From: Clostridia bacterium
GTDB taxonomy: Bacteria; Bacillota; Clostridia; Lutisporales; Lutisporaceae
Direction: 5' to 3'
Length of the DNA: 34,806 bases
NCBI GenBank assembly: GCA_029238945.1
Contig: JAQZBM010000003.1
Coordinates: 1 to 34,806, forward strand
Part shown: positions 7,398 to 15,989 of the stretch, piece by piece
How the letters are laid out: each line of letters begins with the position of its first letter
How positions within the stretch are numbered: position 1 is the stretch's first letter
Made by a program: the position numbers and the translations under genes
Notes under the pieces: model-generated
What the model saw: only the letters and a program-made list of their open reading frames with translations
Database searches by the model: none
Told to the model about the DNA's origin: nothing

Positions 7398-8633
7398 TTA
7401 TGACTTTTTATTGCGTTTATGCTTATACATCTCAACATCCGCTCTTGAAATCAGCCTGTCTATGTTTGTCTGCTCTTGGAAATCATAGGCTGCAAGTCCA
7501 TAGCTTATGCCGAGCTTGTACGGTTTTGTTTTCCTTTCATTATGGTTCTCCAATGCCTGTTCTATCCTCTTCAGCACATACGCTGCTTTTTCTATATTGC
7601 ATTCCGGCAGTACCACAAGGAATTCATCCCCGCCTAGTCTGGAGAGGCCGTCTGATTCTCTGATGATTTCCTTCATCACATTTGTAACAAAGAGTATATA
7701 ATCATCGCCTTCTTGATGGCCGTATGTATCGTTGACTTCCTTAAGCCGATCTACATCTATGTAGCAGATTGTAAGGTCCCAGCCGCTTCTCTTGCACAGC
7801 TGTATCTGCTTTTCAAGTACAAGTATACCTGCTCTTCTGTTCAAGGTACCTGTAAGTATATCAGTGGTAGCATATATCTGAAGCTTCTTCTGTGCATCCT
7901 TTATCTCTGTTATGTCTCTTACTACCCATACCCTTGCCATTATGTTGCCGCTGTCATCCTTTATGCTGGAGTTTGATATCAGGCAAGGAAACTCGCTTCC
8001 GTCCTTACGTACATGATAAACCTCATTCATGTATATATCCTCTATAGATTCGTGCCAATCCGTACACTTATAGCTTTCGTCCATTACTTTGCTGAGTATT
8101 TCACATCTCTTCCCTATTACTTCCTCTTCTTTATAGCCAAAGATGTCGGTGAAGGCTTTATTTACAAATATTATATTTCCATTGATATCTGCAACATAGA
8201 CGCTGTCCCCTATGCTCATCAGGGCATGAGAAAGTATCTTAAGCTGCTTTTGATTCTGAACTCTCTCAATAGCATTAACTATAGTTATGGGCAGAACCTT
8301 GAGATAGTTGCCCTCGCTATCCTTTACAAGATAATCACAGGCGCCTTCATGCATAGCCTTTACAGCTATTTCTTCATTGCCTGCCCCTGTTGTAATGATA
8401 ACGGGTGTCTCGTTTAGAAGCTTCATGACATCAAAGGCTGTGCCGTCGCCCAGCATATAGTCTGTGATGACTAAATCAAAGCTTTCTTCTTCTACAGCTG
8501 CAGCAGCTTCCTCAGTAGAACCTACCACAGTATATATATAGTCAAGCTCTCTTTGTTTTACCATCTTCTTAAAAGCCATTTGGTCTATAATGTCATCTTC
8601 TACAAGTAGTATCTTATAACTTTTATCCTTCAT
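7398..8633 (-). CDS. Response regulator with PAS and GGDEF domains (diguanylate cyclase)
   Basis: The 411-residue protein has three domains: a receiver (about 1-125) with acidic pocket Asp13/Asp14, phosphoacceptor Asp58 in LVITDYML and Lys in DYLVKD; a PAS domain (about 135-250) with a HVRKDGSEFP PAC tail; and a GGDEF domain (about 255-411) with an intact GGDEF at 334-338. RESD lies five residues before it, matching the RxxD product-inhibition I-site. It should make cyclic di-GMP when phosphorylated or when PAS senses a signal. There are no membrane segments, so it is cytoplasmic. It is last in the operon after the histidine kinase and the interrupted response regulator, 22 bases behind the latter, with AGGGGG before its ATG. 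The kinase at 9123 is the likely phosphate donor. Confidence 0.93.
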   Translation of the reverse strand: MKDKSYKILLVEDDIIDQMAFKKMVKQRELDYIYTVVGSTEEAAAAVEEESFDLVITDYMLGDGTAFDVMKLLNETPVIITTGAGNEEIAVKAMHEGACDYLVKDSEGNYLKVLPITIVNAIERVQNQKQLKILSHALMSIGDSVYVADINGNIIFVNKAFTDIFGYKEEEVIGKRCEILSKVMDESYKCTDWHESIEDIYMNEVYHVRKDGSEFPCLISNSSIKDDSGNIMARVWVVRDITEIKDAQKKLQIYATTDILTGTLNRRAGILVLEKQIQLCKRSGWDLTICYIDVDRLKEVNDTYGHQEGDDYILFVTNVMKEIIRESDGLSRLGGDEFLVVLPECNIEKAAYVLKRIEQALENHNERKTKPYKLGISYGLAAYDFQEQTNIDRLISRADVEMYKHKRNKKS

Positions 8634-8655
8634 AAGATCCCCCTACCAATATATT

Positions 8656-9072
8656 TTAATATATGGGCATATCACTGCAGGTCCAATATTTATCGATGAT
8701 TTTCATTACTCCGACAAACTCCTCATATATAACCGGCTTTGTCATATAGCCTGCAACACTCAGCTTAAAGCTCTCCACCCTATCCTTCTCCTGTGAGGAA
8801 GTAGTAAGTACGATGACAGGTATTATTTTGTGCTTCTCATTTGTTTTAACTACCTCTAAAAACTCAATGCCATTCATCCTTGGCATGTTCAGGTCCAGCA
8901 GTATTATGCCCGGCCTCTAGTTTTCAGGGTCATCAAGATACTCCAATGCCTTCTCTCCATTTTCTGCTACCACAAGCTCATTCTGCACATTGATTTCCTT
9001 CAAGGCTCTCTTCACTGTCAAAACGTCTACATAATCATCCTCTATCAAGAGTATCGGTTTTCTGCTTCTCAT
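8656..9072 (-). pseudogene. Single-domain (Rcp1/CheY-like) response regulator interrupted by an in-frame TAG
   Basis: Two pieces in the same frame form one 138-residue receiver domain split by a TAG at 8917-8919. The first part has PILLIEDDYVDVLTVKRALK and ends DDPEN; after the stop the frame continues RPGIILLDLNMPRMNGIEFL, including the phosphoacceptor Asp, TTS and the conserved Lys of GYMTKP. The truncated 51-residue product would lack the phosphorylation site, and a restart at the internal ATG 8884-8886 would also miss it. No other defect is seen, which points to a recent nonsense mutation or a sequence error. ATG 9070-9072 is chosen, with GAAGGG 9 bases upstream. Intact relatives receive phosphate from phytochrome-like kinases such as the one encoded next to it. 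TAG ends at least ten other genes here, so recoding is unlikely. Confidence 0.85.
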
Positions 9073-9122
9073 TTTGATCATCCCTTCGCAAGGTATTTGA
9101 AAGATTTCCAATAGACTTATTT

Positions 9123-11105
9123 CTATGGATTCTTAGGCAGTGTAAAGTAGAAGGTAGTGCCTTTTCCGACCTCTGATTCTACCCAAATCTTGCCTCCGTT
9201 AGTTTCTATTATCTTCTTGACTATCGAGAGGCCTACACCGGTGCTCTCAAATTTATCTCTCGGCTGCAAGGTCTGGAATATCATAAATATTTTATTGAAG
9301 TACTTTTCGTCTATGCCGGCTCCATTGTCGGATACGCTGAATTCCCAGAAGTCCCCGGTATCCTGGCAGTTTATATTGATAAATCCTTCAGGCTTGTCCA
9401 TAAACTTTATGGAGTTGCTCAGAAGGTTTTGAAAAACCTGCTCTATGTATATCCTCTCGCCCCTGATAACGGGCAATACTGTATCTACCTTTATCTGTAT
9501 GTTTTGCGGCGGGGCAAGCATCTCGATGACCTCACCTACCAGCTTGTTCAAATCCAAGTCCACATAGTTTTCCTTTACCCTTGTCACTCTGGAGTACTGC
9601 AGTATTCCATCTATGAAATTCTTCATACGCTCGACACGGTTTATCATCAGATCTATTATGTCTGCACCCTCTTTATCCAGCTTATCCCTGTAGTCGGTAA
9701 CAAGCCAGTTTGCCAGGGAGCCTATACCCCTCAGCGGCGCCTTTAAGTCATGGGATACTATATATGCGAAATTATCCAGCTCCTTATTGGTTTCCTCAAG
9801 CCTTCGCACCAATTGAAGCTGCTTCTCTTCATTCTCTTTGTCCTGAGTTATATCCTCAATCATGGCTATTATAAACTGGAAGTCCTCGCCCACGTTCTGG
9901 ATGTATGACATCTTCACATTTGCCCAGATTACTTCTCCGTCCTTGCGGATGTATCGCTTCTGAATGCTGTAGCTGTCAATATTGCTGTCCACAAGGTCAT
10001 CAAAAAGTCTTATATCCTTCTCTGCATCCTCTATATGTGTAATATTGTTGATACCAATATTCCTAATCTCACTGCTGCTATAGCCCAAAATCCTTTCCAA
10101 AGCCGGATTGGATTCTATGACGGCTCCATTTGTGGTAAGAAGCGCTATGCCTACCGGGGAGCCCTCAAAAATCGATCTGGACCAAGCCTTGCTTTTACGC
10201 AGCAGCTTCTCTACCATATGCAAATCGTCTATATCTCTTTTCAGCTTCTCGTTAGTCTTGGACACCTCGTAGTTCTTTTCTGCCAGCTCATTCTTAACTC
10301 CCTCAAGCTCATAGAAGATAGAGTCTATCGGATTTCTTAAGGTGTTTTGAATGACAGTCTTGTAAATACAGAAAAATGCTATGAATTTCAGTATATGTAC
10401 TGCGATGTTTATAACGTCGTCCTCAGCACCGTTTAATGTCAGCAGTACGTCTGAGGCTCCTGCAGAGAGCACGGCTAGAATCATGTATTTGTAGACCTTG
10501 TTTCTGTATTGGCGGCGATTTATTATCAGAAGAACAAGTGCCGCTGCAAAAAGTATTGTAATTAAAAGCTCTGCCCCTTGAAATACTCTCAAAGCCCCCA
10601 AAGCATTTACATACTGTATCAGGGGAGCTCTGAAGTACAGCCCGCCTCCTATCAAAAGCACTGTCAGCAAAGTATAGGTTAACAAGCTCAAAGGAATGCT
10701 GAGCTTCCTTCTAAGGAACAAAAAAGATACCAATATGGAGATGCTTAGTACCAGTTTTGATAGCACACTAAGCAAAATATTTATAATATAGCTGTCTAAT
10801 CCCAAAACGTCTATGCCGGTATACGTAAAAACATGTAAAAACTCAAATATCGATACAAAGCCAAAAGCTATTCCCAGAAACGTCAAATAACTGTCCCGAG
10901 ACATAGCATAGGTATTTAAAACTATTATAAATGCTGTGAACCCGACTATAATGGTGAAAAACTCTGCTATGGTATGAAAGGTAGGATTGTTGTAACTGCC
11001 CAATAGTGCTGCTGATGCTATGATAACTCCCCATATCAGAGTGTTGCCTAGAAAATGCAACAGTTTGCTTTGTTGTAGGGTCTTTTGCTTAATATATGTA
11101 ATCAA
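9123..11105 (-). CDS. Membrane sensor histidine kinase, MASE3-like with PAS domain
   Basis: The product of about 660 residues starts with eight hydrophobic segments (about 20-255) resembling the MASE3 sensor domain, including a conserved-looking FEFLHVFTYTG. A coiled linker, a PAS/PAC domain (about 305-430), a HisKA domain with phosphoacceptor His in FAYIVSHDLKAPLRG (about 452) and a HATPase domain with NLLSNSIKF, SDNGAGID and STGVGLSIV follow. This kinase type commonly phosphorylates Rcp1-like single-domain regulators, and one lies 50 bases downstream but is broken. The start is uncertain: TTG 11103-11105 is preferred because AAAGGTGG sits 8 bases upstream, while GTG 11115-11117 overlaps that site. 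A TATAAT at 11181-11186 may be its -10 box but lacks a good -35. It heads the operon ending at 7398 and is divergent from the hydrogenase genes. Confidence 0.9.
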   Translation of the reverse strand: MITYIKQKTLQQSKLLHFLGNTLIWGVIIASAALLGSYNNPTFHTIAEFFTIIVGFTAFIIVLNTYAMSRDSYLTFLGIAFGFVSIFEFLHVFTYTGIDVLGLDSYIINILLSVLSKLVLSISILVSFLFLRRKLSIPLSLLTYTLLTVLLIGGGLYFRAPLIQYVNALGALRVFQGAELLITILFAAALVLLIINRRQYRNKVYKYMILAVLSAGASDVLLTLNGAEDDVINIAVHILKFIAFFCIYKTVIQNTLRNPIDSIFYELEGVKNELAEKNYEVSKTNEKLKRDIDDLHMVEKLLRKSKAWSRSIFEGSPVGIALLTTNGAVIESNPALERILGYSSSEIRNIGINNITHIEDAEKDIRLFDDLVDSNIDSYSIQKRYIRKDGEVIWANVKMSYIQNVGEDFQFIIAMIEDITQDKENEEKQLQLVRRLEETNKELDNFAYIVSHDLKAPLRGIGSLANWLVTDYRDKLDKEGADIIDLMINRVERMKNFIDGILQYSRVTRVKENYVDLDLNKLVGEVIEMLAPPQNIQIKVDTVLPVIRGERIYIEQVFQNLLSNSIKFMDKPEGFININCQDTGDFWEFSVSDNGAGIDEKYFNKIFMIFQTLQPRDKFESTGVGLSIVKKIIETNGGKIWVESEVGKGTTFYFTLPKNP

Positions 11106-11362
11106 TAGCTTGACCACCTTTATATTACACTATATTTCCTTCATTATTAATATTCGACACATTTTCTCAACTTCTTCACTATTATACTATAAACTTTTTA
11201 AAGTAGGTATATATTTTTTACATTAAATGCTAATTTATTATTTATATTTGTAACTATATGCTTCGGCTATTTTTGTTCATTTAGTAATAAACTATAAGCT
11301 TTTGCAAATACTTAATATGATTATATCGAAAGGAAGGTGAAGCCTGTAAATCAGGTATATAT

Positions 11363-11884
11363 ATGGGTGAATATAAGGTTGATGCTGAAAAATTAAAAAA
11401 ACTCGGAGACTTTATCGAAGGCTTGGAGTATGCAGAGGGCGAGCTGATAAACATATTGAGAGAAGCTCAGGAGATGTTCGGATATCTTCCTATGGATGTT
11501 CAGCTTTTTATAGCAAGAAAGCTTGGTATTCCGGCTGCCAAGGTATATGGTGTAGCAACATTTTATTCCTATTTCACCATGACACCGCGGGGCAAGCATG
11601 TAATCAGCGTTTGCCTGGGTACAGCCTGCTTTGTAAAAGGGGCTGACAGAATTGTTGAGGAATTCAGGAAGCAGTTGAATATCAAGGAAGGCACCATATC
11701 CGAGGACGGCATGTACACTTTAGACAGCATACGGTGCGTAGGTGCATGCGGCTTGGCTCCTGTAGTAATAGTGGATGGCAAGGTCCATGGAAGAGTTAAA
11801 CCTGAGGATGTTGCCGCCATAATTAGGGGAATAAATGAAGACGAGTCCGGTGAGCAGATGTTGGTTAAGCAAAATGTTCAATAG
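11363..11884 (+). CDS. hndA: NAD(P)-linked hydrogenase subunit HndA (NuoE-like [2Fe-2S] protein)
   Basis: The 173-residue protein is a complete thioredoxin-like [2Fe-2S] subunit of the NuoE/24-kDa family, with ligands Cys84, Cys89 (CLGTAC), Cys125 and Cys129 (CVGAC). The N-terminal part has the usual helical GYLPMDVQLFIARKLGIP. It passes electrons between the flavin subunit and other clusters in multimeric [FeFe]-hydrogenases. The start ATG has only a modest AGGT site 6 bases upstream; a stronger AGGAAGGTGA lies about 20 bases before it. It is the first gene of a four-gene operon, hndABCD, in the same order as in Desulfovibrio fructosivorans. The 257-base region to the divergent kinase gene should hold the promoter, but I see no clear -35/-10 pair there. 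Confidence 0.92.
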   Translation: MGEYKVDAEKLKKLGDFIEGLEYAEGELINILREAQEMFGYLPMDVQLFIARKLGIPAAKVYGVATFYSYFTMTPRGKHVISVCLGTACFVKGADRIVEEFRKQLNIKEGTISEDGMYTLDSIRCVGACGLAPVVIVDGKVHGRVKPEDVAAIIRGINEDESGEQMLVKQNVQ

Positions 11885-11910
11885 ACAATATAGCTGAATG
11901 GAGGATATTT

Positions 11911-12297
11911 ATGGCAGGTATAAAATCACTTGATGAATTGAAGGCTTTGAGAGATAAATATAAAAGCAGCGTAGAAATGCGAAGCAGTACTGATGAGGAA
12001 AACAGGGTCCGCATAGCTGTAGGTATGGCAACCTGCGGCATCGCATCAGGCTCTAGAGAAACTATAAACGCAATAGTAGATGAAGTAAGAGCCCAGGGAT
12101 TGAATAATGTTTCCGTGGTTCAGACAGGCTGCCTGGGATACTGCTATGCAGAGCCGGTGGTAGAAATAAGAATGCCGGGCAAGGAGCCTGTACTGTATGG
12201 AAATGTGGATAGCAAAAGAGGACGGGAAATTGTGAATAAGCACATAAAAAATGGCGAGGTTATCACCGATTTAGTCATAGAAAGGTCAAGGTGTTAG
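11911..12297 (+). CDS. hndB: HndB-type (2Fe-2S) ferredoxin-domain protein
   Basis: This 128-residue thioredoxin-fold ferredoxin has VGMATCGIASGSRE with Cys42, then TGCLGYC with Cys74 and Cys78, the pattern of the HndB family. A further Cys128 ends the chain. The protein is a small electron-transfer subunit found between the NuoE-like and NuoF-like subunits of tetrameric hydrogenases; trimeric HydABC enzymes lack it as a separate gene. A GGAGG site precedes the ATG. The stop codon lies one base before the next start codon, so expression is coupled with hndC. Location is cytoplasmic. Confidence 0.9.
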   Translation: MAGIKSLDELKALRDKYKSSVEMRSSTDEENRVRIAVGMATCGIASGSRETINAIVDEVRAQGLNNVSVVQTGCLGYCYAEPVVEIRMPGKEPVLYGNVDSKRGREIVNKHIKNGEVITDLVIERSRC

Positions 12298-12298
12298 C

Positions 12299-14092
12299 AT
12301 GGGCAGCTACAGAATGGATGTACTGGTCTGCGGCGGCACAGGCTGTCAGGCTTCAAACAGTATAGATGTTATAGAAACCATGAGTAAGGAGATAAAAGCA
12401 GCAGGACTGGAAAAGGAAATCAACCTTGTAACAACAGGCTGCTTCGGCTTCTGCGAACAGGGGCCCATAGTCAAGATACAGCCTGACAATGTGTTCTATG
12501 TAAAGGTAACGCCGGAAAGTGCCGCTGTCATAGTCAAAGAGCATTTCGTAAAGGGAAGGGTGGTCAAGGAGCTTCTGTACGAGGAGCCGAAAACCAGAAA
12601 GAAGCTTGAAGAGCAAAGTGATATGCCCTTCTATAAGAAGCAGGAAAGAATTGCACTAAGAAACTGCGGACTCATTGACCCGGAGAATATTAATGAGTAT
12701 ATAGCTGTAGACGGCTACCAAGCTCTTGGCAAGGCTCTGTCAGAAATGACCCCGGAGCAGGTTATAGACGAGGTCAAGAGAAGCGGTCTGAGAGGCCGTG
12801 GAGGCGGCGGTTTCCCCACAGGTACCAAGTGGGAGCTGACCAGAATGAGCAAGGCAGACAGAAGGTTCATCATCTGCAATGCAGATGAAGGCGACCCAGG
12901 CGCTTTCATGGACAGAAGCATCCTGGAGGGCGACCCTCATAGTGTCCTGGAGGCTATGGCTATTGCAGGCTATGCCATAGGTGCAGACAGCGGATACATA
13001 TACATAAGGGCTGAGTATCCCTTAGCTATAAACAGACTGAAAATTGCTGTGAAGCAAGCCTATGACATGGGGCTGCTGGGGAAAAATATACTGGGTACAG
13101 ACTTCTCCTTCGACATACATCTAAAATACGGTGCCGGAGCCTTTGTGTGCGGTGAGGAAACAGCGCTTATCAACTCCATCGAAGGCGGCAGGGGGGAGCC
13201 GACAGTTAAACCCCCTTTCCCTGCAGAAGTAGGACTTTGGAAAATGCCGACCAACATCAACAATGTAGAAACCTTTGCAAATGTATGTCCTATATTGCTC
13301 AGGGGAGCAGATTGGTTTGCTTCCATAGGCACAGAGAAAAGCAAGGGAACAAAGGTATTCGCACTTGCAGGAAAAGTAAACAATGTCGGACTTGTCGAGG
13401 TTCCCATGGGCACTACCTTAAGAGAAATTATTTTTGACCTCGGCGGAGGCATAAAGAATAACAGGAAGTTTAAGGCAGTACAAACAGGCGGGCCTTCCGG
13501 AGGCTGTATCACGGAGGAAAATCTTAATATCCCTATTGACTACGATTCTCTTACTGAAATAGGCTCCATGATGGGTTCCGGCGGAATGATTGTTATGGAC
13601 GAAGATGACTGTATGGTGAATATCGCAAAGTTCTACCTGGAGTTTACCGTGGATGAAGCCTGCGGAAGATGTACGGCTTGCCGCGTTGGAAATAAGAGAC
13701 TACATGAAATACTTACTAAAATTACCGAGGGTAAAGGTACTGAGGAGGATTTAGAAAGACTGAAGGATTTGTCTCAGATTATTAAGGACAGCTCCTTATG
13801 CGGACTGGGTCAGACAGCCCCAAACCCGGTACTGAGTACTATGAAATATTTCTGGCATGAATACCTTGCCCACGTAAATGATAAATATTGTCCGGCAGGA
13901 GTTTGCAAGGCTTTGTTAAAATACCACATAATCCCGGAAAAATGCAAGGGCTGTACTCTTTGTACAAAGGTATGCCCAAAAGGCATCATTTCAGGAAAAT
14001 TAAAGGAAGCCCATGTAATCAACAAAGAGGAATGCATTGCCTGCGGAGCGTGTGAGCAAGTCTGCAAATTCGGTGCAATAACAAGAATGTGA
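12299..14092 (+). CDS. hndC: NAD(P)-linked hydrogenase flavoprotein subunit HndC (NuoF-like)
   Basis: The 597-residue protein has three parts. An N-terminal thioredoxin-like [2Fe-2S] domain carries Cys11, Cys16, Cys48 and Cys52. The NuoF-type FMN/NAD(P)H core has the glycine-rich loop LRGRGGGGFPTGTKWE (about 164-179), CNADEGDPGAF, and the [4Fe-4S] site CGRCTACRVG plus a later Cys. The C-terminal domain has two [4Fe-4S] clusters, CKGCTLCTKVCP and CIACGACEQVC. This is the pyridine-nucleotide site of the complex and, in bifurcating enzymes, the flavin where electrons are split between NAD(P)H and ferredoxin. AAGGTG precedes the ATG, overlapping the end of hndB. Whether NAD or NADP is used cannot be read from the sequence. 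Confidence 0.95.
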   Translation: MGSYRMDVLVCGGTGCQASNSIDVIETMSKEIKAAGLEKEINLVTTGCFGFCEQGPIVKIQPDNVFYVKVTPESAAVIVKEHFVKGRVVKELLYEEPKTRKKLEEQSDMPFYKKQERIALRNCGLIDPENINEYIAVDGYQALGKALSEMTPEQVIDEVKRSGLRGRGGGGFPTGTKWELTRMSKADRRFIICNADEGDPGAFMDRSILEGDPHSVLEAMAIAGYAIGADSGYIYIRAEYPLAINRLKIAVKQAYDMGLLGKNILGTDFSFDIHLKYGAGAFVCGEETALINSIEGGRGEPTVKPPFPAEVGLWKMPTNINNVETFANVCPILLRGADWFASIGTEKSKGTKVFALAGKVNNVGLVEVPMGTTLREIIFDLGGGIKNNRKFKAVQTGGPSGGCITEENLNIPIDYDSLTEIGSMMGSGGMIVMDEDDCMVNIAKFYLEFTVDEACGRCTACRVGNKRLHEILTKITEGKGTEEDLERLKDLSQIIKDSSLCGLGQTAPNPVLSTMKYFWHEYLAHVNDKYCPAGVCKALLKYHIIPEKCKGCTLCTKVCPKGIISGKLKEAHVINKEECIACGACEQVCKFGAITRM

Positions 14093-14108
14093 GCAAGGGA
14101 GTGATTAT

Positions 14109-15851
14109 ATGTCTAAAATACATTTAACAATAAACGGTTTGCCTGTAGAAGCAGATAAAGGCATGACAATTGTCGATGCCGCGAAAATAGTAAATATAAC
14201 TATACCTACCTTATGTCATCTGAATATACACGATATAAAAATGGTAAATAGGACCGCTTCCTGTCGGGTTTGCCTGGTGGAAGTCAAAGGAAGAAGAAAT
14301 CTGGCTCCTGCCTGCGCCACCGAGGTAGTTGAAGGCATGGAAGTGAGAACCGACACACTTAGAGCTGTAAAGGCAAGAAGGACTATGGTGGAGCTTCTGC
14401 TGTCAGATCACCCTACCGACTGTCTGGTATGTGAGAGAAATCAGAACTGTCAGCTGCAGAAGATAGCTGCAGAGCTGGGTATAAGGAAAATCAAATATGA
14501 GGGTGTAAGGTCAAACCATACTAAGGACTCTACCAGCGATGCCTTATATAGGAATCCTGATAAATGTATTAAGTGCAGGCGCTGCGAGACTATGTGCAAT
14601 GAAGTTCAAACCGTCGGTATATACTCAGCTGTACAAAAGGGCTTTGAAACTATAGTATCTCCTGCTTTTGGCTTGCCTATGGTCGATACCCAGTGCGTGT
14701 ACTGCGGTCAATGTACCCAGGTATGTCCTACAGCTGCCCTTACCGAAGTAAGTCACATTGCCAAGGTCTGGGAAGTATTGGCCGATGAGGACCTGCATGT
14801 AGTGGTACAGACAGCTCCCTCAATCAGGGTAACTCTGGGAGAAAAGTACGATATGCCGCCCGGCGAGGATGTAACGGGTAAGATGGTGGCTGCTTTAAGA
14901 AGACTGGGCTTTGACAAGGTATTCGATACAAACTTCGGTGCTGATGTCACTATTGTCGAAGAAGCCAATGAGTTTATAGAAAGACTGAAAAACGGCGGTA
15001 GAATGCCTATACTTACAAGCTGCTGTCCCAGCTGGGTAAAATTTATAGAGCATCAGTTCCCAAACCTGATAGACATACCATCCAGCTGCAAATCCCCCCA
15101 TATGATACTTGGCGTATTGTCAAAAACCTATTATGCCGAGAAGTACAATATTGACCCAAAGAAAATAATCATGGTATCCATTATGCCTTGCATAGCCAAG
15201 AAATATGAGGTTACAAGAGAAGAGCTTACAAATAATGGCCTTCGAAATGTCGATCATGTGATAACCACCCGTGAGCTTATTGGAATGCTTAGTGAAGCAG
15301 GCATTGACTTTAAAAATCTGCCTGATGAGGAGTTTGACAATCCTTTGGGTATCTCCACCGGTGCTGCAGATATATTTGGCACAACCGGAGGTGTTATAGA
15401 AGCAGCCCTAAGGACTGCCTATGAATGGATGACAGACAGGGAGCTGGAAAATGTAGATTTCCATAGCGTGAGAGGTATGGATGGCTTAAAGGAAGCCTCA
15501 GTTGATATAAACGGTATGGAGGTAAAAATTGGAGTGGCTCATGGATTAGGAAATGCAAGAGAACTGTTGAAAGCAATTGAAAAAGGGCAGGCGCACTATC
15601 ATGCCATCGAAATAATGGCATGCCCCGGCGGCTGCATAGACGGCGGAGGTCAGCCTTATCATATGGGAGATATAGAGCTTGTCAAAGCAAGAGCAGCAGG
15701 TTTATATAAGATAGACAAAGGAAAAACCTTAAGAAAATCCCATACGAATCCTGACGTAATAAAGCTCTACAAGGAGTATCTTGGCGAAATAGGCGGCCAT
15801 AGAGCCCACGAGCTTCTGCATACTCATTTTAAGGTTCGTGAAAAGATATAA
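14109..15851 (+). CDS. hndD: [FeFe]-hydrogenase catalytic subunit HndD
   Basis: The 580-residue enzyme has an N-terminal [2Fe-2S] domain (Cys36, 52, 55, 69), a His-ligated cluster (His101, Cys105, 108, 114), two [4Fe-4S] clusters (Cys153-163 and Cys196-206) and the H-cluster domain. The three H-cluster motifs are intact: TSCCPSW (303-309), MPCIAKKYE (359-367) and EIMACPGGCIDGGGQP (501-516). Cys305 matches the proton-transfer cysteine, and Cys306, 361, 505 and 509 match the cluster ligands of Clostridium enzymes. The last 65 residues match the small-subunit-like tail. It reduces protons to H2 or oxidises H2 with NAD(P)H and ferredoxin through HndABC. Maturases HydEFG are not in the window. A GGGAGTG site precedes the ATG. 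Confidence 0.96.
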   Translation: MSKIHLTINGLPVEADKGMTIVDAAKIVNITIPTLCHLNIHDIKMVNRTASCRVCLVEVKGRRNLAPACATEVVEGMEVRTDTLRAVKARRTMVELLLSDHPTDCLVCERNQNCQLQKIAAELGIRKIKYEGVRSNHTKDSTSDALYRNPDKCIKCRRCETMCNEVQTVGIYSAVQKGFETIVSPAFGLPMVDTQCVYCGQCTQVCPTAALTEVSHIAKVWEVLADEDLHVVVQTAPSIRVTLGEKYDMPPGEDVTGKMVAALRRLGFDKVFDTNFGADVTIVEEANEFIERLKNGGRMPILTSCCPSWVKFIEHQFPNLIDIPSSCKSPHMILGVLSKTYYAEKYNIDPKKIIMVSIMPCIAKKYEVTREELTNNGLRNVDHVITTRELIGMLSEAGIDFKNLPDEEFDNPLGISTGAADIFGTTGGVIEAALRTAYEWMTDRELENVDFHSVRGMDGLKEASVDINGMEVKIGVAHGLGNARELLKAIEKGQAHYHAIEIMACPGGCIDGGGQPYHMGDIELVKARAAGLYKIDKGKTLRKSHTNPDVIKLYKEYLGEIGGHRAHELLHTHFKVREKI

Positions 15852-15989
15852 TGACTGTTGTATAGTCCAAGTCGACTATGATATTATAAAGTTGCAGTCG
15901 GTATTCCTGAGAAACCGAACTAAAAAAATGTATTTTAATTATTATACGTCTTGTATCTCGAGAGAGAATGAGAGCGGAGGTTGATTATT

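Noticed and set aside
8917-8919. Pyrrolysine or other amber recoding in the response regulator
   Set aside because: At least ten neighbouring genes end in TAG, including hndA, hndB, both crcB genes, the kinase and the ABC permease. A receiver domain has no known need for pyrrolysine, and no stem-loop insertion element stands out. Nonsense mutation or error is simpler.
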